A DNA stretch of 64,000 nucleotides from contig NZ_CP152474.1 in NCBI RefSeq assembly GCF_039727615.1, forward strand, positions 124,001-188,000, written 5' to 3'. This DNA comes from Leclercia sp. S52 (lineage in GTDB: Bacteria > Pseudomonadota > Gammaproteobacteria > Enterobacterales > Enterobacteriaceae). Made by a program: the position numbers and the translations under genes. Shown here one piece after another: positions 10,365-20,065 of the stretch. Position 1 is the first letter of the stretch. Every line of letters starts with the position of its first letter. Below the pieces are notes generated by a model. That model saw only the letters and a list, made by a program, of their open reading frames with translations. It made no database searches and was not told the origin of the DNA.

Positions 10365-11390
10365 ATGAAAGCATTATCCAAACTGAAAGCGGAAGAAGGC
10401 ATCTGGATGACCGACGTTCCGGAGCCGGAAGTGGGTCATAACGATCTGCTGATCAAAATTCGTAAAACCGCTATTTGCGGCACGGACGTGCATATCTATA
10501 ACTGGGACCAGTGGTCACAGAAGACCATTCCGGTGCCGATGGTAGTCGGTCACGAATATGTCGGCGAAGTGGTTGGCATTGGCCAGGAAGTGAAAGGCTT
10601 TAAAATCGGCGATCGCGTCTCCGGCGAAGGCCATATCACCTGCGGCCACTGCCGTAACTGCCGCGGCGGCCGCACACATCTGTGCCGTAACACCGTCGGC
10701 GTAGGCGTCAACCGCCCGGGCTGCTTCGCCGAATATCTGGTGATCCCGGCGTTCAACGCCTTCAAAATCCCGGACAACATCTCTGACGATCTGGCTTCCA
10801 TCTTCGACCCGTTCGGCAACGCGGTGCACACGGCCCTGTCGTTCGACCTCGTAGGCGAAGACGTGCTGGTCTCCGGCGCAGGCCCGATCGGCATCATGGC
10901 GGCTGCGGTAGCGAAGCACGTGGGTGCCCGCAACGTGGTGATCACCGACGTGAACGAATACCGTCTGTCGCTGGCGCGTAAGATGGGCGTCACCCGCGCG
11001 GTGGATGTCTCTAAAGAGAACCTGAACGACGTGATGGAAGAGCTGGGGATGACCGAAGGCTTTGACGTTGGCCTGGAGATGTCCGGCGCGCCGCCGGCGT
11101 TCCGCACCATGCTCGACACCATGAACCACGGCGGGCGTATCGCGATGCTGGGGATCCCACCGTCAGATATGTCCATCGACTGGAACAAAGTCATCTTCAA
11201 GGGGCTGTTTATCAAGGGTATTTATGGCCGCGAGATGTTCGAAACCTGGTACAAGATGGCGGCGCTGATCCAGTCCGGTCTGGATCTGTCTCCCATCATC
11301 ACTCATCGCTTCTCCATCGATGAGTTCCAGCAGGGCTTTGACGCGATGCGTTCAGGCCAGTCCGGGAAAGTGATCCTGAGCTGGAACTAA
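10365..11390 (+). CDS. tdh: L-threonine 3-dehydrogenase
   Basis: Zinc-dependent medium-chain dehydrogenase of 341 residues, the same length as E. coli Tdh. It oxidises L-threonine with NAD+ to 2-amino-3-ketobutyrate, the substrate of Kbl encoded just upstream. Catalytic zinc ligands Cys38, His63 and Glu64 are present ([18 protein letters not shown]), as are the four structural-zinc cysteines at 93, 96, 99 and 107 ([17 protein letters not shown]). The NAD site reads [20 protein letters not shown] ribosome site (GAGGA) precedes the ATG. The gene ends just before a strong intrinsic terminator. Confidence 0.98.
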   Translation: MKALSKLKAEEGIWMTDVPEPEVGHNDLLIKIRKTAICGTDVHIYNWDQWSQKTIPVPMVVGHEYVGEVVGIGQEVKGFKIGDRVSGEGHITCGHCRNCRGGRTHLCRNTVGVGVNRPGCFAEYLVIPAFNAFKIPDNISDDLASIFDPFGNAVHTALSFDLVGEDVLVSGAGPIGIMAAAVAKHVGARNVVITDVNEYRLSLARKMGVTRAVDVSKENLNDVMEELGMTEGFDVGLEMSGAPPAFRTMLDTMNHGGRIAMLGIPPSDMSIDWNKVIFKGLFIKGIYGREMFETWYKMAALIQSGLDLSPIITHRFSIDEFQQGFDAMRSGQSGKVILSWN

Positions 11391-11396
11391 ACGAAA

Positions 11397-11419
11397 AGCG
11401 CCTGCGGGCGCTTTTTTTT
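11397..11419 (+). terminator. Rho-independent terminator after kbl-tdh
   Basis: Six-base stem AGCGCC / GGCGCT with a TGCG loop, followed by a run of eight T whose first base is the last base of the stem. It lies 6 bases after the tdh stop codon. Confidence 0.9.
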
Positions 11420-11529
11420 CGCTGGCCTCACGTTTTTCAGTCCACAACCGGATTATCGCCAGGTTTTCTTCGCTTTTTTCAGCCTTCGCTTATAGAGTTT
11501 GGGGAAGTTTACTCAACTTTACAGCGCCT

Positions 11530-12330
11530 ATGTTCAAGCTCACCGTTTGTTTATTGACCTGTAACTCAGCGCGACTGCTGCGTGAAGTCCTGCCCCCGTT
11601 GATCGTTGTTGCCGATGAAATCATCGTCCTCGACTCGGGCAGTCACGACGCCACCTTAGCGATTTGCCAGGAGTACGGCATCACGCCCCATCACCAGCCC
11701 TATACCATGCATGGCGTGCAGATGAACCACGCCATCGATCTGGCGAGCAATGATTGGGTGCTGTGCATGGACAGTGATGAGATTCTGGATGCCGAAACCG
11801 TCGATTTTATCCTGCGCCTGAAGGCGGGTGATGAACCTCATCCGCAGCAGGCCTGGCGAATCGCCCGCTACTGGCATGTCTTAGGGGAAGAGGTACGGAC
11901 GATTTACCCCATCTCCTCGCCCGATTTCCCGGTACGGCTCTTTAACCGTACTCAGGCGCGGTTTAATCAGCGTCCGGTGGATGACAAAGTGGAAGGGGTG
12001 ATCCAGGCGGTTAAAATCCCGGGCCGCGTGCGTCATGACACCTTCTATTCGCTGCACGAAGTCTTCAACAAGCTGAACAGCTACACCAGCCGTCTGGTGA
12101 AGTACCAGACCGTACGCCCTTCGCTTGTGCGCGGCGTGATTAGCGCCATCGGCGCCTTCTTTAAGTGGTATCTGTTCAGCGGCGCGTGGCGCCAGGGGAG
12201 AGTGGGAGTGGTGACCGGCCTTTACGCCACCTCTTACAGCTTCCTGAAATACTTCAAAGCCTGGTATCAACATCAGGAACAAAAAGAGTCTGCGGGCAAA
12301 AAGCACGCAGACTCTCATGTCGTTGAGTAG
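11530..12330 (+). CDS. WaaE/KdtX-like family 2 glycosyltransferase
   Basis: A 266-residue GT-A transferase. It starts MFKLTVCLLTCNSARLL, carries DEIIVLDSGSHDATL near residues 31-45 and the DxD-like CMDSDEILDAETV near 79-91. The C-terminal region (DKVEGV...HEVFNKLNSYTSRL...ATSYSFLKYFKAW) resembles the WaaE/KdtX group, which modifies the inner core of LPS in Klebsiella, Serratia and relatives. The slot between tdh and yibQ is where E. coli carries waaH, so a core-modifying function is plausible, but acceptor and sugar are unknown. There is no clear Shine-Dalgarno before the ATG, so the start is less certain. It converges with yibQ. Confidence 0.75.
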   Translation: MFKLTVCLLTCNSARLLREVLPPLIVVADEIIVLDSGSHDATLAICQEYGITPHHQPYTMHGVQMNHAIDLASNDWVLCMDSDEILDAETVDFILRLKAGDEPHPQQAWRIARYWHVLGEEVRTIYPISSPDFPVRLFNRTQARFNQRPVDDKVEGVIQAVKIPGRVRHDTFYSLHEVFNKLNSYTSRLVKYQTVRPSLVRGVISAIGAFFKWYLFSGAWRQGRVGVVTGLYATSYSFLKYFKAWYQHQEQKESAGKKHADSHVVE

Positions 12331-12343
12331 TTAAGTAAAGGAT

Positions 12344-12359
12344 CCCGCCTCACGGCGGG
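12344..12359. terminator. GC-rich hairpin between convergent GT2 gene and yibQ
   Basis: CCCGCC / GGCGGG stem with a TCAC loop in the 31-bp gap between converging genes. There is no long T tract on either side, so termination activity is a guess from position. Confidence 0.4.
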
Positions 12360-12361
12360 TA

Positions 12362-13306
12362 TCAGCTTTTCTTACCCCAACCCTGCCACTGCAGCTGGAC
12401 ATACTTCACCAGCGTACTCTGACTGATGCTCTCTCCAATCACCGAGAAGTAGCGGGTCATATAGACCGGCTCTGGCGGCTGCTTAGGCGCACAGAGCGTC
12501 ACGCCGCGGAACGGATTACGCGGTTTTGTGCCAGGTGCAGTTCCGGCGGGTGGCGGATTGACCGGGCGGGAAGTATCCACCTGCGGCTCATTGAGCAGAC
12601 TGCTTGCCGGCACCAGGGTGATATCCCCGGGCAGTGTGGGCAGCATCTGCTGTAACACGCGAACGGTGGACGGATGCGGGTGACCGATGGCAATAGCCCA
12701 ACCTGAGCGACGGGCCACCTGCACGGCACGGTTAAACTGGAAGCGGATATCGGCTTCGTTTTGCGTGTCATCGAGGAACACTTTGCGCTTAATCACCTTC
12801 ACGCCGGTGCCCTGCGCGGCGCGCATCGCCTGGCTGTTGCCGATGGTCATGCTGTCGAGGAAGTAGAGGTTATAGCGCGCCAGGGACTGCATCACCTTCT
12901 GCATGCCAAACAGGCTGGAGGTCATGGCGCTGCCCATATGGTTATTCAGCCCCACGGCGTAAGGCACTTTGCCATACGCTTCGCGGATGATGCGCTCGAT
13001 CTCTTCGCTACTCATCTCCGGGCGAAGGGTATCTTTTTCCAGCGGCTGTTTACTGAGCGGCGCCATCGGCAGATGGATCAACACTTCATGCCCGCTGTTG
13101 TGGGCTTTGGTGGCCATCTCATGGGCGTGAGGCGCGTTTGGCAGCACGGCGACGGAGATGGCGGATGGCATTGCCAGCACCTGATTTTCTGTTTGTGGAC
13201 GATAACCGAAGTCATCGATGACGATAGCGAGTTTACCTGCGTAAACCGGCATCGCCAGCGCCAGTGCGCTGACGAAGGGGAGAACCATACGACGAAATTG
13301 AAGCAA
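12362..13306 (-). CDS. yibQ: Divergent polysaccharide deacetylase family protein YibQ
   Basis: A 314-residue exported protein, slightly shorter than E. coli YibQ. A hydrophobic N-terminus ending ...AMPVYAGK looks like a cleavable signal peptide, so it should be periplasmic. The NodB-like fold is visible in KLAIVIDDFGYRP, VAVLPNAPHAHEMA, EVLIHLPMAPL, GLNNHMGSAMTS and AIGHPHPSTV, where the Asp and His residues correspond to the deacetylase metal site. No substrate is established for this family. It lies 3 bases downstream of envC on the same strand, fitting a link with cell-wall processing. The tail is a proline-rich segment (RPVNPPPAGTAPGTKPRN) followed by a conserved end. Confidence 0.9.
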   Translation of the reverse strand: MLQFRRMVLPFVSALALAMPVYAGKLAIVIDDFGYRPQTENQVLAMPSAISVAVLPNAPHAHEMATKAHNSGHEVLIHLPMAPLSKQPLEKDTLRPEMSSEEIERIIREAYGKVPYAVGLNNHMGSAMTSSLFGMQKVMQSLARYNLYFLDSMTIGNSQAMRAAQGTGVKVIKRKVFLDDTQNEADIRFQFNRAVQVARRSGWAIAIGHPHPSTVRVLQQMLPTLPGDITLVPASSLLNEPQVDTSRPVNPPPAGTAPGTKPRNPFRGVTLCAPKQPPEPVYMTRYFSVIGESISQSTLVKYVQLQWQGWGKKS

Positions 13307-13309
13307 AAC

Positions 13310-14593
13310 TTATCTTCCCAACCACGGCTGTGGATTGACCGCCTGACCCTGGCGACGAATTTCGAAATAGAGTGACGGGCGGCCCTGACCGCCACTGCTG
13401 CCCACGAGGGCGATAGCCTGACCGGCGCGTACCTGGGTGCCGACGCTAACCAGAGCGCTCTGGTTGTAGCCGTAAAGACTCATGTCGCCTTTCCCGTGCT
13501 CAACCACCACCACCAGGCCGTAACCCTGCAGCCAGTCAGCGAGGATCACCCGGCCATCGGCAATAGCTTTGACTTCGCTACCTTCCGACGCACCGATAAC
13601 AATCCCCTTCCAACGTAGCTCACCCTGCAGCTGTTCGCCATAGCGATGCAGAATTGAGCCCCGTACCGGCCAGTAGGCCTGGCCGCGCGGCGAGCCGAGG
13701 CCGCCGGTGCGCGACATCAGCGAGCGTTCGTTTTCTGTTGGCTTGTAGGTGGTACCTTTGCGGGAGGCTTCCTGCTGCTTGTCGCGAACGGCCTGCGCTT
13801 CACGCGCCTCTTTCTCGGCGCGCGCTTTGGCGGCCGCTTCCGCACGGGCGATACTGTTACGCAGTTTTGATTCGTTGGCGCGCATTTCGCTCAACTGGCT
13901 CTGACCTTCCTGAATGGAGGATTCGAGACCGGCGAGGGTTTTCTTACGCTCGTTGCGCGCCTGTTCCAGTTTGGCCTGCTGCGCCTGCTGATCGTAAAGC
14001 AGGGTCTGCTGCTGGCTCTGCTTCTCTTCCAGCTCCGCTTTTTGCGTGGTGACCTCTTCTCGCGTCTGCTTCAACTGGGCGATGGTCTCCTGGCGGGCCT
14101 GGTTGAGATAGCCGAAATAGGCCTGCAGGCGCTGGCCGCGCTGGCTCTCTTCGCCGCTAAGGATCAGCTGCACGCCGGTGTGTTCACCCTGGCGGAAGGC
14201 AGCATCTAACTGCGCGGCAAGATTGCGCTCCTGAGCCGCACGCTGAAGCTCAAGCTTGGCGATAGACGCATTCATCTCGTCTATTTGTTTATTCAATACG
14301 CTGAGGGTGTTCTGGGTTTCTCGCAGCTTGCGTGCCGCCGCGGAGATCGCCTCTTCCTGCTTTTTGAGCTGCTCAAGCAGGGAAGAACGTTGCTGCTGCT
14401 GCTGGCGTACCGCCCGCTCTTTGGCCGCGATATCGGCCTGAATGGTTTTGAGCTGATCGCGCTCGTCCGCCTGGGCGGATGCCGCGCACAACAATACGCC
14501 AGCGCTGAGCACGCTGGCGTAAAGTAAAGGCCTGACTGATAACCGTAACGGCTTCACGACCCATGTGATTGAAACAATCGCCTTTCCCCTCAT
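13310..14593 (-). CDS. envC: Murein hydrolase activator EnvC
   Basis: Periplasmic divisome factor that activates the amidases AmiA and AmiB for septal peptidoglycan splitting under FtsEX control. Order seen: signal peptide ending ...LLCAASAQA, then a long coiled coil (about residues 43-270, repeated Q/K/E/R heptads), then a C-terminal LytM (M23) domain with GASEGSEVKAIADGRVILADW and VEHGKGDMSLYGYN. As in other EnvC proteins the LytM domain is degenerate and lacks a full zinc site. At 427 residues it is 8 longer than E. coli EnvC because the first ATG (14593) is used. The true start could be slightly downstream. It follows gpmM by 9 bases. Confidence 0.94.
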   Translation of the reverse strand: MRGKAIVSITWVVKPLRLSVRPLLYASVLSAGVLLCAASAQADERDQLKTIQADIAAKERAVRQQQQQRSSLLEQLKKQEEAISAAARKLRETQNTLSVLNKQIDEMNASIAKLELQRAAQERNLAAQLDAAFRQGEHTGVQLILSGEESQRGQRLQAYFGYLNQARQETIAQLKQTREEVTTQKAELEEKQSQQQTLLYDQQAQQAKLEQARNERKKTLAGLESSIQEGQSQLSEMRANESKLRNSIARAEAAAKARAEKEAREAQAVRDKQQEASRKGTTYKPTENERSLMSRTGGLGSPRGQAYWPVRGSILHRYGEQLQGELRWKGIVIGASEGSEVKAIADGRVILADWLQGYGLVVVVEHGKGDMSLYGYNQSALVSVGTQVRAGQAIALVGSSGGQGRPSLYFEIRRQGQAVNPQPWLGR

Positions 14594-14602
14594 GGGGAAG
14601 GA

Positions 14603-16150
14603 TTATTCCACGATGAACAGCGGCTTGCCAGTCATCTCTTTCGGGATTTCCATGCCCATCAGGGTCAGCATGGTTGGGGCAACGTCTGAAAGCTTACCGC
14701 CATCCACTGCTTTAACTGATTTATCACCGACATAAATCATCGGTACCGGCAGGTTGGTATGCGCGGTGTGCGCCTGGCCGGTAGCCGGATCGCGCATCTG
14801 TTCGGCGTTGCCGTGGTCTGCGGTGATCAGCATCTGACCGCCCGCGGCGACGACGGCTTTGGTGACCTGGTCGATACACGCATCCAGGGCTTCAATCGCT
14901 TTGATCGCCGCTTCCATCACCCCGGTATGGCCAACCATGTCGCCGTTCGGGTAGTTACAGATGATGGTGTCGTATTTACCGCTTTCGATGGCTGCGATCA
15001 GCTTCGCGGTCAGCTCGGCAGAGCTCATCTCCGGCTGCAGATCGTAGGTCGCCACTTTCGGGGAGTTGATCAGAATGCGGTCTTCACCTTTGAACGACTC
15101 TTCCACGCCGCCGTTAAAGAAGAAGGTGACGTGTGCGTATTTCTCGGTTTCGGAGATGCGCAGCTGGGTCTTGTCGTGCTTCGCCATCCACTCGCCGAAG
15201 GTATTCGCCAGCGATGACGGCGGATAGGCGCATGGGGCTTTAATGTCGGCAGCATACTCAGTCAGCATCACGAAATCGCCCAGCTTGACCTCTTTTTTAC
15301 GGGCGAAGCCGTCGAAGTCAGCATTGACGAAGGCGCGGGTGATTTCGCGGGCGCGGTCAGCGCGGAAGTTCATGAAGATCAGCGCGTCGCCGTCTTCCAT
15401 CGCGGCATCGGCCTGGCCTTCAGCGCGGATCACGGTCGCTTTCACGAATTCGTCGTTTTCATCGCGGGCGTAAGCGGCTTCCAGGGCGGCAACGGCACTG
15501 TTGGCCTGGAACTCGCCTTTGGCTTCAACCAGCAGATTGTAGGCCTGCTCTACGCGATCCCAACGGTTGTCGCGGTCCATGGCGTAGTAGCGGCCAATGA
15601 TGGACGCCACGCGGCCTTTGCCGAGCGCAGCGAACTTGTCTTCGAAGACTTGCAGAGAGGATTTAGCGCTGCGCGGCGGGGTGTCACGGCCATCGAGGAA
15701 GGCGTGCAGATAGATTTTGTCTGCCCCTTTTTCTGCGGCCAGCTCGACCATCGCCATGATGTGATCTTCGTGGCTGTGAACGCCACCGGCGGAGAGCAGA
15801 CCCATAATGTGCACCGCTTTGCCTGCGGCGGCGGCTTTCTCAACTGCGCCGGTCAGCACCGGGTTTGCAAAGAAGGTGCGTTCTTTAATTTCAACATCCA
15901 GACGGGTCAGGTCCTGATAAACAATGCGTCCCGCACCCAGGTTGACGTGTCCAACTTCGGAGTTGCCCATCTGGCGATCGGGCAGACCCACTTCCAGGCC
16001 GGACGCATCAATCAGCGTATGAGGACGTTGTGCCCACAGTGCATCCATGACCGGGGTTTTAGCGTTGAAAATGGCGTTATCCTGCTGATCTTCACGATAG
16101 CCATAGCCATCCAGAATCATCAGTACCATAGGTTTTTTAGAAACCGACAT
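14603..16150 (-). CDS. gpmM: 2,3-bisphosphoglycerate-independent phosphoglycerate mutase
   Basis: Manganese-dependent glycolytic enzyme interconverting 3- and 2-phosphoglycerate. The ATG at 16150 ([20 protein letters not shown]) has AGAGG upstream and gives 515 residues, one more than E. coli. The longer in-frame reading to 16294 is a low-complexity extension and was rejected. The active-site serine is in [16 protein letters not shown], and the metal-binding residues are in [23 protein letters not shown] and [12 protein letters not shown]. First gene of a gpmM-envC-yibQ run. The 248 bp upstream, shared with divergent yibN, holds the promoters and no other gene I can see. Confidence 0.97.
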   Translation of the reverse strand: MSVSKKPMVLMILDGYGYREDQQDNAIFNAKTPVMDALWAQRPHTLIDASGLEVGLPDRQMGNSEVGHVNLGAGRIVYQDLTRLDVEIKERTFFANPVLTGAVEKAAAAGKAVHIMGLLSAGGVHSHEDHIMAMVELAAEKGADKIYLHAFLDGRDTPPRSAKSSLQVFEDKFAALGKGRVASIIGRYYAMDRDNRWDRVEQAYNLLVEAKGEFQANSAVAALEAAYARDENDEFVKATVIRAEGQADAAMEDGDALIFMNFRADRAREITRAFVNADFDGFARKKEVKLGDFVMLTEYAADIKAPCAYPPSSLANTFGEWMAKHDKTQLRISETEKYAHVTFFFNGGVEESFKGEDRILINSPKVATYDLQPEMSSAELTAKLIAAIESGKYDTIICNYPNGDMVGHTGVMEAAIKAIEALDACIDQVTKAVVAAGGQMLITADHGNAEQMRDPATGQAHTAHTNLPVPMIYVGDKSVKAVDGGKLSDVAPTMLTLMGMEIPKEMTGKPLFIVE

Positions 16151-16398
16151 TGCGACAACCTCTTTGCTCAAAAGACAAAAAATTTGCGTAATTTTACTAC
16201 AGCTGAATCGATCAAATAGCCGCAGAAGATCAAAGAAACCGCCGGGGTAAGGGTAAGGAGAGGGGAATTTTGGTCTTTTTTTTCGTGGCAGCACGCAGAA
16301 AATGGATTAGCTTATTGTCGCTGGCTGTATTTGCCACAACGCACAGGTATACTCCTGTCCTGGTTTTTTATTCACTTAGTCGGGAGTCGTTACCCCCC

Positions 16399-16830
16399 AT
16401 GCAAGAAATTATGCAATTTGTCAGCCGCCACCCCATACTTTGTATCGCGTGGATTGGTCTACTGGCAGCCGTACTTTTCACCACGTTCAAAGGCCTCACC
16501 TCTAAAGTGAAGGTGATCACCCGCGGCGAAGCCACGCGCCTTATCAATAAAGAAGAGGCAGTGGTTGTCGATCTGCGTCAGCGTGACGATTTCCGTAAAG
16601 GCCATATTGCAGGCGCAATTAACCTGCTGCCGACCGAAATCAAAGCCAATAACCTTGGCGAACTGGAAAAGCATAAAGATAAACCCGTTATTGTCGTTGA
16701 TGGCACCGGTATGCAGGCTCAGGAGCCCGCAAATACCCTCGTCAAAGCAGGCTTTGCAAACGTCACTGTCCTGAAAGACGGCATCTCTGGCTGGAGCGGC
16801 GAGAATCTGCCTCTGGTTCGCGGTAAATAA
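16399..16830 (+). CDS. yibN: Membrane-anchored rhodanese-like protein YibN
   Basis: A 143-residue protein: one N-terminal membrane segment (about residues 12-30), then a cytoplasmic rhodanese-type domain with [21 protein letters not shown] and [16 protein letters not shown]. The loop that should bear the catalytic cysteine has none, and the only cysteine (residue 15) lies in the membrane segment, so sulfurtransferase activity looks unlikely. The E. coli protein has been reported to associate with the YidC insertase; I recall this and cannot check it. The start at 16399 was chosen by family length; the ORF extends to 16270. A six-C run lies directly before the ATG. It leads the yibN-grxC-secB-gpsA cluster. 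Confidence 0.92.
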   Translation: MQEIMQFVSRHPILCIAWIGLLAAVLFTTFKGLTSKVKVITRGEATRLINKEEAVVVDLRQRDDFRKGHIAGAINLLPTEIKANNLGELEKHKDKPVIVVDGTGMQAQEPANTLVKAGFANVTVLKDGISGWSGENLPLVRGK

Positions 16831-16844
16831 ACAGGAGTCAAGTC

Positions 16845-17096
16845 ATGGCCAATATCGAGATCTACACCAAAGCGACCTGCCCGTTCTGCCATCGTGCGAA
16901 AGCGCTGCTGGACAGCAAAGGCGTTACCTTCCAGGAACTGCCTATTGATGGCGACGCCGCGAAGCGCGAAGAGATGATTAAACGTAGTGGCCGTACGACG
17001 GTTCCGCAGATTTTTATCGATGCGCAGCACATTGGCGGCTGTGATGACTTGTATGCGCTTGACGCGCGTGGTGGACTCGATCCCCTGCTGCGCTAA
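16845..17096 (+). CDS. grxC: Glutaredoxin 3
   Basis: An 83-residue glutaredoxin with the dithiol active site TCPFC (Cys12, Cys15) and the glutathione-binding TVPQIFIDAQHIGGCDDL. It reduces protein disulfides and ribonucleotide reductase using glutathione. The ribosome site ACAGGAG is 9 bases upstream. It follows yibN by 14 bases and precedes secB by 33 bases, the conserved enterobacterial order. Confidence 0.97.
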   Translation: MANIEIYTKATCPFCHRAKALLDSKGVTFQELPIDGDAAKREEMIKRSGRTTVPQIFIDAQHIGGCDDLYALDARGGLDPLLR

Positions 17097-17129
17097 GGCG
17101 TTTTAGGACAATAAAAAAAGGGTATTTCC

Positions 17130-17597
17130 ATGTCAGAACAAAACAACACCGAGATGACTTTCCAGATCCAGCGCATTTACACCAAAGACGTCTCCTACGA
17201 AGCACCAAATGCGCCGCATGTTTTCCAGAAAGACTGGCAGCCAGAGGTTAAACTTGATCTGGATACCGCATCCACCCAGCTGGCGGATGATGTGTATGAA
17301 GTCGTACTGCGTGTTACCGTAACCGCCTCTCTGGGCGAAGAGACTGCGTTCCTGTGCGAAGTACAGCAGGGCGGCATCTTCTCCATCGGCGGCATCGAAG
17401 GTAATCAGATGGCGCATTGCCTGGGTGCATACTGCCCGAACATCCTGTTCCCGTATGCCCGCGAATGCATCACCAGCCTGGTTTCCCGTGGTACGTTCCC
17501 GCAACTGAACCTTGCGCCGGTGAACTTCGATGCGCTGTTCATGAACTATCTGCAGCAGCAAGCTGGCGAAGGTACTGAACAACATCAGGATGCCTGA
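17130..17597 (+). CDS. secB: Protein-export chaperone SecB
   Basis: A 155-residue cytosolic tetrameric chaperone that holds preproteins unfolded and hands them to Sec[20 protein letters not shown] and the conserved SecA-binding region ([31 protein letters not shown]) match E. coli SecB throughout. Its TGA shares a base with the gpsA ATG (TGATG), so the two genes are translationally linked. Confidence 0.98.
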   Translation: MSEQNNTEMTFQIQRIYTKDVSYEAPNAPHVFQKDWQPEVKLDLDTASTQLADDVYEVVLRVTVTASLGEETAFLCEVQQGGIFSIGGIEGNQMAHCLGAYCPNILFPYARECITSLVSRGTFPQLNLAPVNFDALFMNYLQQQAGEGTEQHQDA

Positions 17598-18616
17598 TGA
17601 GTACTGTCAATGCGTCAATGACTGTGATCGGTGCCGGCTCTTACGGCACCGCTCTTGCTATCACGCTGGCAAGAAATGGTCACGAAGTGGTTCTCTGGGG
17701 CCACGATCCAAAACATATCGCGACGCTGCAAGCGGATCGCTGCAACGTTGCGTTCCTCCCCGATGTGCCTTTCCCTGACTCACTGCATCTTGAAAGCGAC
17801 CTGGCGACCGCGCTGGCCGCGAGCCGCAATATTCTGATCGTTGTGCCGAGCCACGTGTTTGGCCAGGTGCTGCGACAGATTAAACCGCTGATGCGTGATG
17901 ATGCGCGCGTGGTCTGGGCGACCAAAGGGCTGGAAGCCGAGACCGGCCGCCTGCTGCAGGACGTTGCCCGCGAAGCGCTGGGTGATGCCATTCCGCTGGC
18001 GGTGATCTCCGGCCCGACCTTTGCGAAAGAGCTGGCGGCAGGGCTGCCAACGGCCATCTCGCTGGCCTCGACCGATGAAACCTTCGCCGACGATCTGCAG
18101 CAGCTTCTGCACTGCGGTAAAAGCTTCCGCGTCTACAGCAACCCTGATTTTATCGGCGTTCAGCTTGGCGGCGCGGTGAAGAACGTTATCGCGATTGGTG
18201 CAGGCATGTCCGACGGTATCGGCTTTGGCGCGAACGCACGTACGGCGCTGATCACCCGCGGGCTGACCGAAATGTCCCGTCTGGGCGCAGCGCTCGGTGC
18301 CGATCCGGCCACCTTTATGGGGATGGCAGGCTTAGGCGACCTGGTCCTGACCTGTACCGACAACCAGTCGCGCAACCGTCGTTTTGGCATGATGCTCGGC
18401 CAGGGCATGGACGTGATCGGCGCGCAGGAGAAGATCGGTCAGGTGGTGGAAGGCTACCGCAATACTAAGGAAGTCCGCGAGTTGGCACACCGCTTTGGTG
18501 TCGAAATGCCAATAACCGAGGAAATTTATCAGGTATTGTATTGCGGAAAAAATGCGCGCGAGGCAGCATTGACCTTATTAGGTCGCGCACGCAAGGACGA
18601 GCGTAGCAGCAGTTAA
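17597..18616 (+). CDS. gpsA: Glycerol-3-phosphate dehydrogenase [NAD(P)+]
   Basis: A 339-residue enzyme reducing dihydroxyacetone phosphate to sn-glycerol 3-phosphate for phospholipid synthesis. The Rossmann motif [20 protein letters not shown] is at the N-terminus. The catalytic and substrate loops are visible as [34 protein letters not shown] and [20 protein letters not shown]. It overlaps secB by one base and is followed by cysE after 78 bp that contain a hairpin. Confidence 0.98.
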   Translation: MSTVNASMTVIGAGSYGTALAITLARNGHEVVLWGHDPKHIATLQADRCNVAFLPDVPFPDSLHLESDLATALAASRNILIVVPSHVFGQVLRQIKPLMRDDARVVWATKGLEAETGRLLQDVAREALGDAIPLAVISGPTFAKELAAGLPTAISLASTDETFADDLQQLLHCGKSFRVYSNPDFIGVQLGGAVKNVIAIGAGMSDGIGFGANARTALITRGLTEMSRLGAALGADPATFMGMAGLGDLVLTCTDNQSRNRRFGMMLGQGMDVIGAQEKIGQVVEGYRNTKEVRELAHRFGVEMPITEEIYQVLYCGKNAREAALTLLGRARKDERSSS

Positions 18617-18639
18617 CTGCAGGAAAGCGTTATCACCTG

Positions 18640-18673
18640 AATGACCCGGCCGGCAAAGAACTGGCCGGTCATT
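18640..18673 (+). other. RNA hairpin between gpsA and cysE
   Basis: AATGACC-C-GGCC pairs with GGCC-GGTCATT around an 11-base loop. No T tract follows, so it looks like a processing or stability hairpin within a secB-gpsA-cysE transcript rather than a terminator. Confidence 0.45.
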
Positions 18674-18694
18674 ACATTACGTCTGGAGTAAGCA

Positions 18695-19513
18695 ATGCCG
18701 TGTGAAGAACTGGATATCGTCTGGAACAATATTAAAGCCGAAGCCCGGGCTCTGGCCGACTGTGAGCCGATGCTCGCCAGTTTCTACCATGCGACGCTAC
18801 TCAAGCACGAAAATCTCGGCAGCGCCCTGAGCTATATGCTCGCCAACAAACTGGCTTCCCCGATCATGCCGGCCATCGCCATTCGCGAGGTGGTGGAAGA
18901 GGCCTATGCGGCCGACCCGGAGATGATCGCCTCTGCCGCGTATGATATTCAGGCGGTACGCAATCGCGACCCGGCGGTGGACAAATACTCCACGCCGCTG
19001 CTCTATCTGAAAGGTTTCCACGCTCTGCAGTCCTACCGTATCGGCCACTGGCTGTGGAACGAAGGCCGCCGCGCGCTGGCGATCTTCCTGCAAAATCAGG
19101 TCTCTGTGAGCTTCCAGGTGGATATCCACCCGGCGGCGAAGATTGGCCGCGGGATCATGCTCGACCACGCCACCGGTATTGTGGTGGGTGAAACAGCGGT
19201 GATTGAAAACGACGTCTCGATCCTGCAGTCCGTCACTCTCGGCGGGACCGGGAAAACCAGCGGCGATCGCCACCCGAAAATCCGTGAAGGGGTGATGATT
19301 GGCGCAGGCGCGAAGATCCTTGGCAATATCGAAGTCGGACGCGGCGCGAAAATCGGCGCCGGTTCGGTGGTGCTGCAACCTGTGCCGCCGCATACCACCG
19401 CCGCAGGCGTTCCGGCGCGTATCGTCGGCAGGCCGGACAGCGATAAACCGGCGATGGATATGGATCAGTTCTTCAACGGCCACCATACCTTTGAGTATGG
19501 CGACGGAATTTAA
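18695..19513 (+). CDS. cysE: Serine O-acetyltransferase
   Basis: A 272-residue enzyme making O-acetylserine, the first committed step of cysteine synthesis. It is normally feedback-inhibited by cysteine and binds CysK through its C-terminus. An N-terminal helical domain is followed by a left-handed beta-helix with hexapeptide repeats (IHPAAKIGRGIMLDHATGIV, the catalytic His region, GAGAKILGNIEVGRGAKIGAG). The C-terminus ...HTFEYGDGI has the terminal isoleucine needed for docking into CysK. The ribosome site TCTGGAG lies upstream of the ATG. Confidence 0.97.
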   Translation: MPCEELDIVWNNIKAEARALADCEPMLASFYHATLLKHENLGSALSYMLANKLASPIMPAIAIREVVEEAYAADPEMIASAAYDIQAVRNRDPAVDKYSTPLLYLKGFHALQSYRIGHWLWNEGRRALAIFLQNQVSVSFQVDIHPAAKIGRGIMLDHATGIVVGETAVIENDVSILQSVTLGGTGKTSGDRHPKIREGVMIGAGAKILGNIEVGRGAKIGAGSVVLQPVPPHTTAAGVPARIVGRPDSDKPAMDMDQFFNGHHTFEYGDGI

Positions 19514-19516
19514 CCT

Positions 19517-19550
19517 GTAGGCAGGGTAAGCGAAGCGCCACCCGGCAAGC
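19517..19550. repeat. REP-like palindromic repeat between cysE and trmL
   Basis: GTAGGC..GGGTAAGCG and CGCCACCCGGCAAGC arms, matching the units at 24010, 55221, 56731 and 61442. It lies in the gap between convergent genes, the usual place for a REP element. Confidence 0.75.
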
Positions 19551-19552
19551 AA

Positions 19553-20026
19553 TCAACGGCGCAGCACCGCGCCCGCATACCCCAGCTGGCGCCAGGCTTC
19601 ATACACTACCACCGACACCGCATTTGACAGGTTCATGCTGCGGCTGTCCGGCATCATCGGAATACGGATTTTTTGTTCGGCAGGCAGGGCATCAAGAATG
19701 GTGGCCGGCAGGCCGCGCGTTTCCGGGCCAAACAGCAGATAATCCCCCTCCTGATAGCTCACCGCGCTGTGCGCAGGCGTACCTTTGGTGGTCAGGGCAA
19801 AGATCCGTTCCGGCTTTTCCGTTTCCATAAACGCGGCCTGATCCTTATGGCGTACCACGGCGGTGAATTCGTGATAGTCCAGCCCGGCGCGGCGCAGGCG
19901 CTTGTCGTCCCACGTAAAGCCCATCGGCTCAATGATATGCAGACGAAAACCGGTATTCGCGCACAGGCGGATGATGTTGCCGGTATTAGGTGGAATTTCT
20001 GGTTCGAATAATACGATGTTAAGCAT
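19553..20026 (-). CDS. trmL: tRNA (cytidine/uridine-2'-O-)-methyltransferase TrmL
   Basis: A 157-residue SPOUT methyltransferase, the same length as E. coli TrmL (YibK). It 2'-O-methylates the wobble base 34 of two leucine tRNAs. The trefoil-knot motifs are present: [20 protein letters not shown] at the start, [10 protein letters not shown], and [21 protein letters not shown] at the end. It converges with cysE across a REP element. Downstream of its promoter side lies an 83-bp palindromic repeat that separates it from the lld operon. Confidence 0.97.
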   Translation of the reverse strand: MLNIVLFEPEIPPNTGNIIRLCANTGFRLHIIEPMGFTWDDKRLRRAGLDYHEFTAVVRHKDQAAFMETEKPERIFALTTKGTPAHSAVSYQEGDYLLFGPETRGLPATILDALPAEQKIRIPMMPDSRSMNLSNAVSVVVYEAWRQLGYAGAVLRR

Positions 20027-20065
20027 GCTGCCCCCTTAATTTCGCGGGCAGAATAGCAGAATTTT

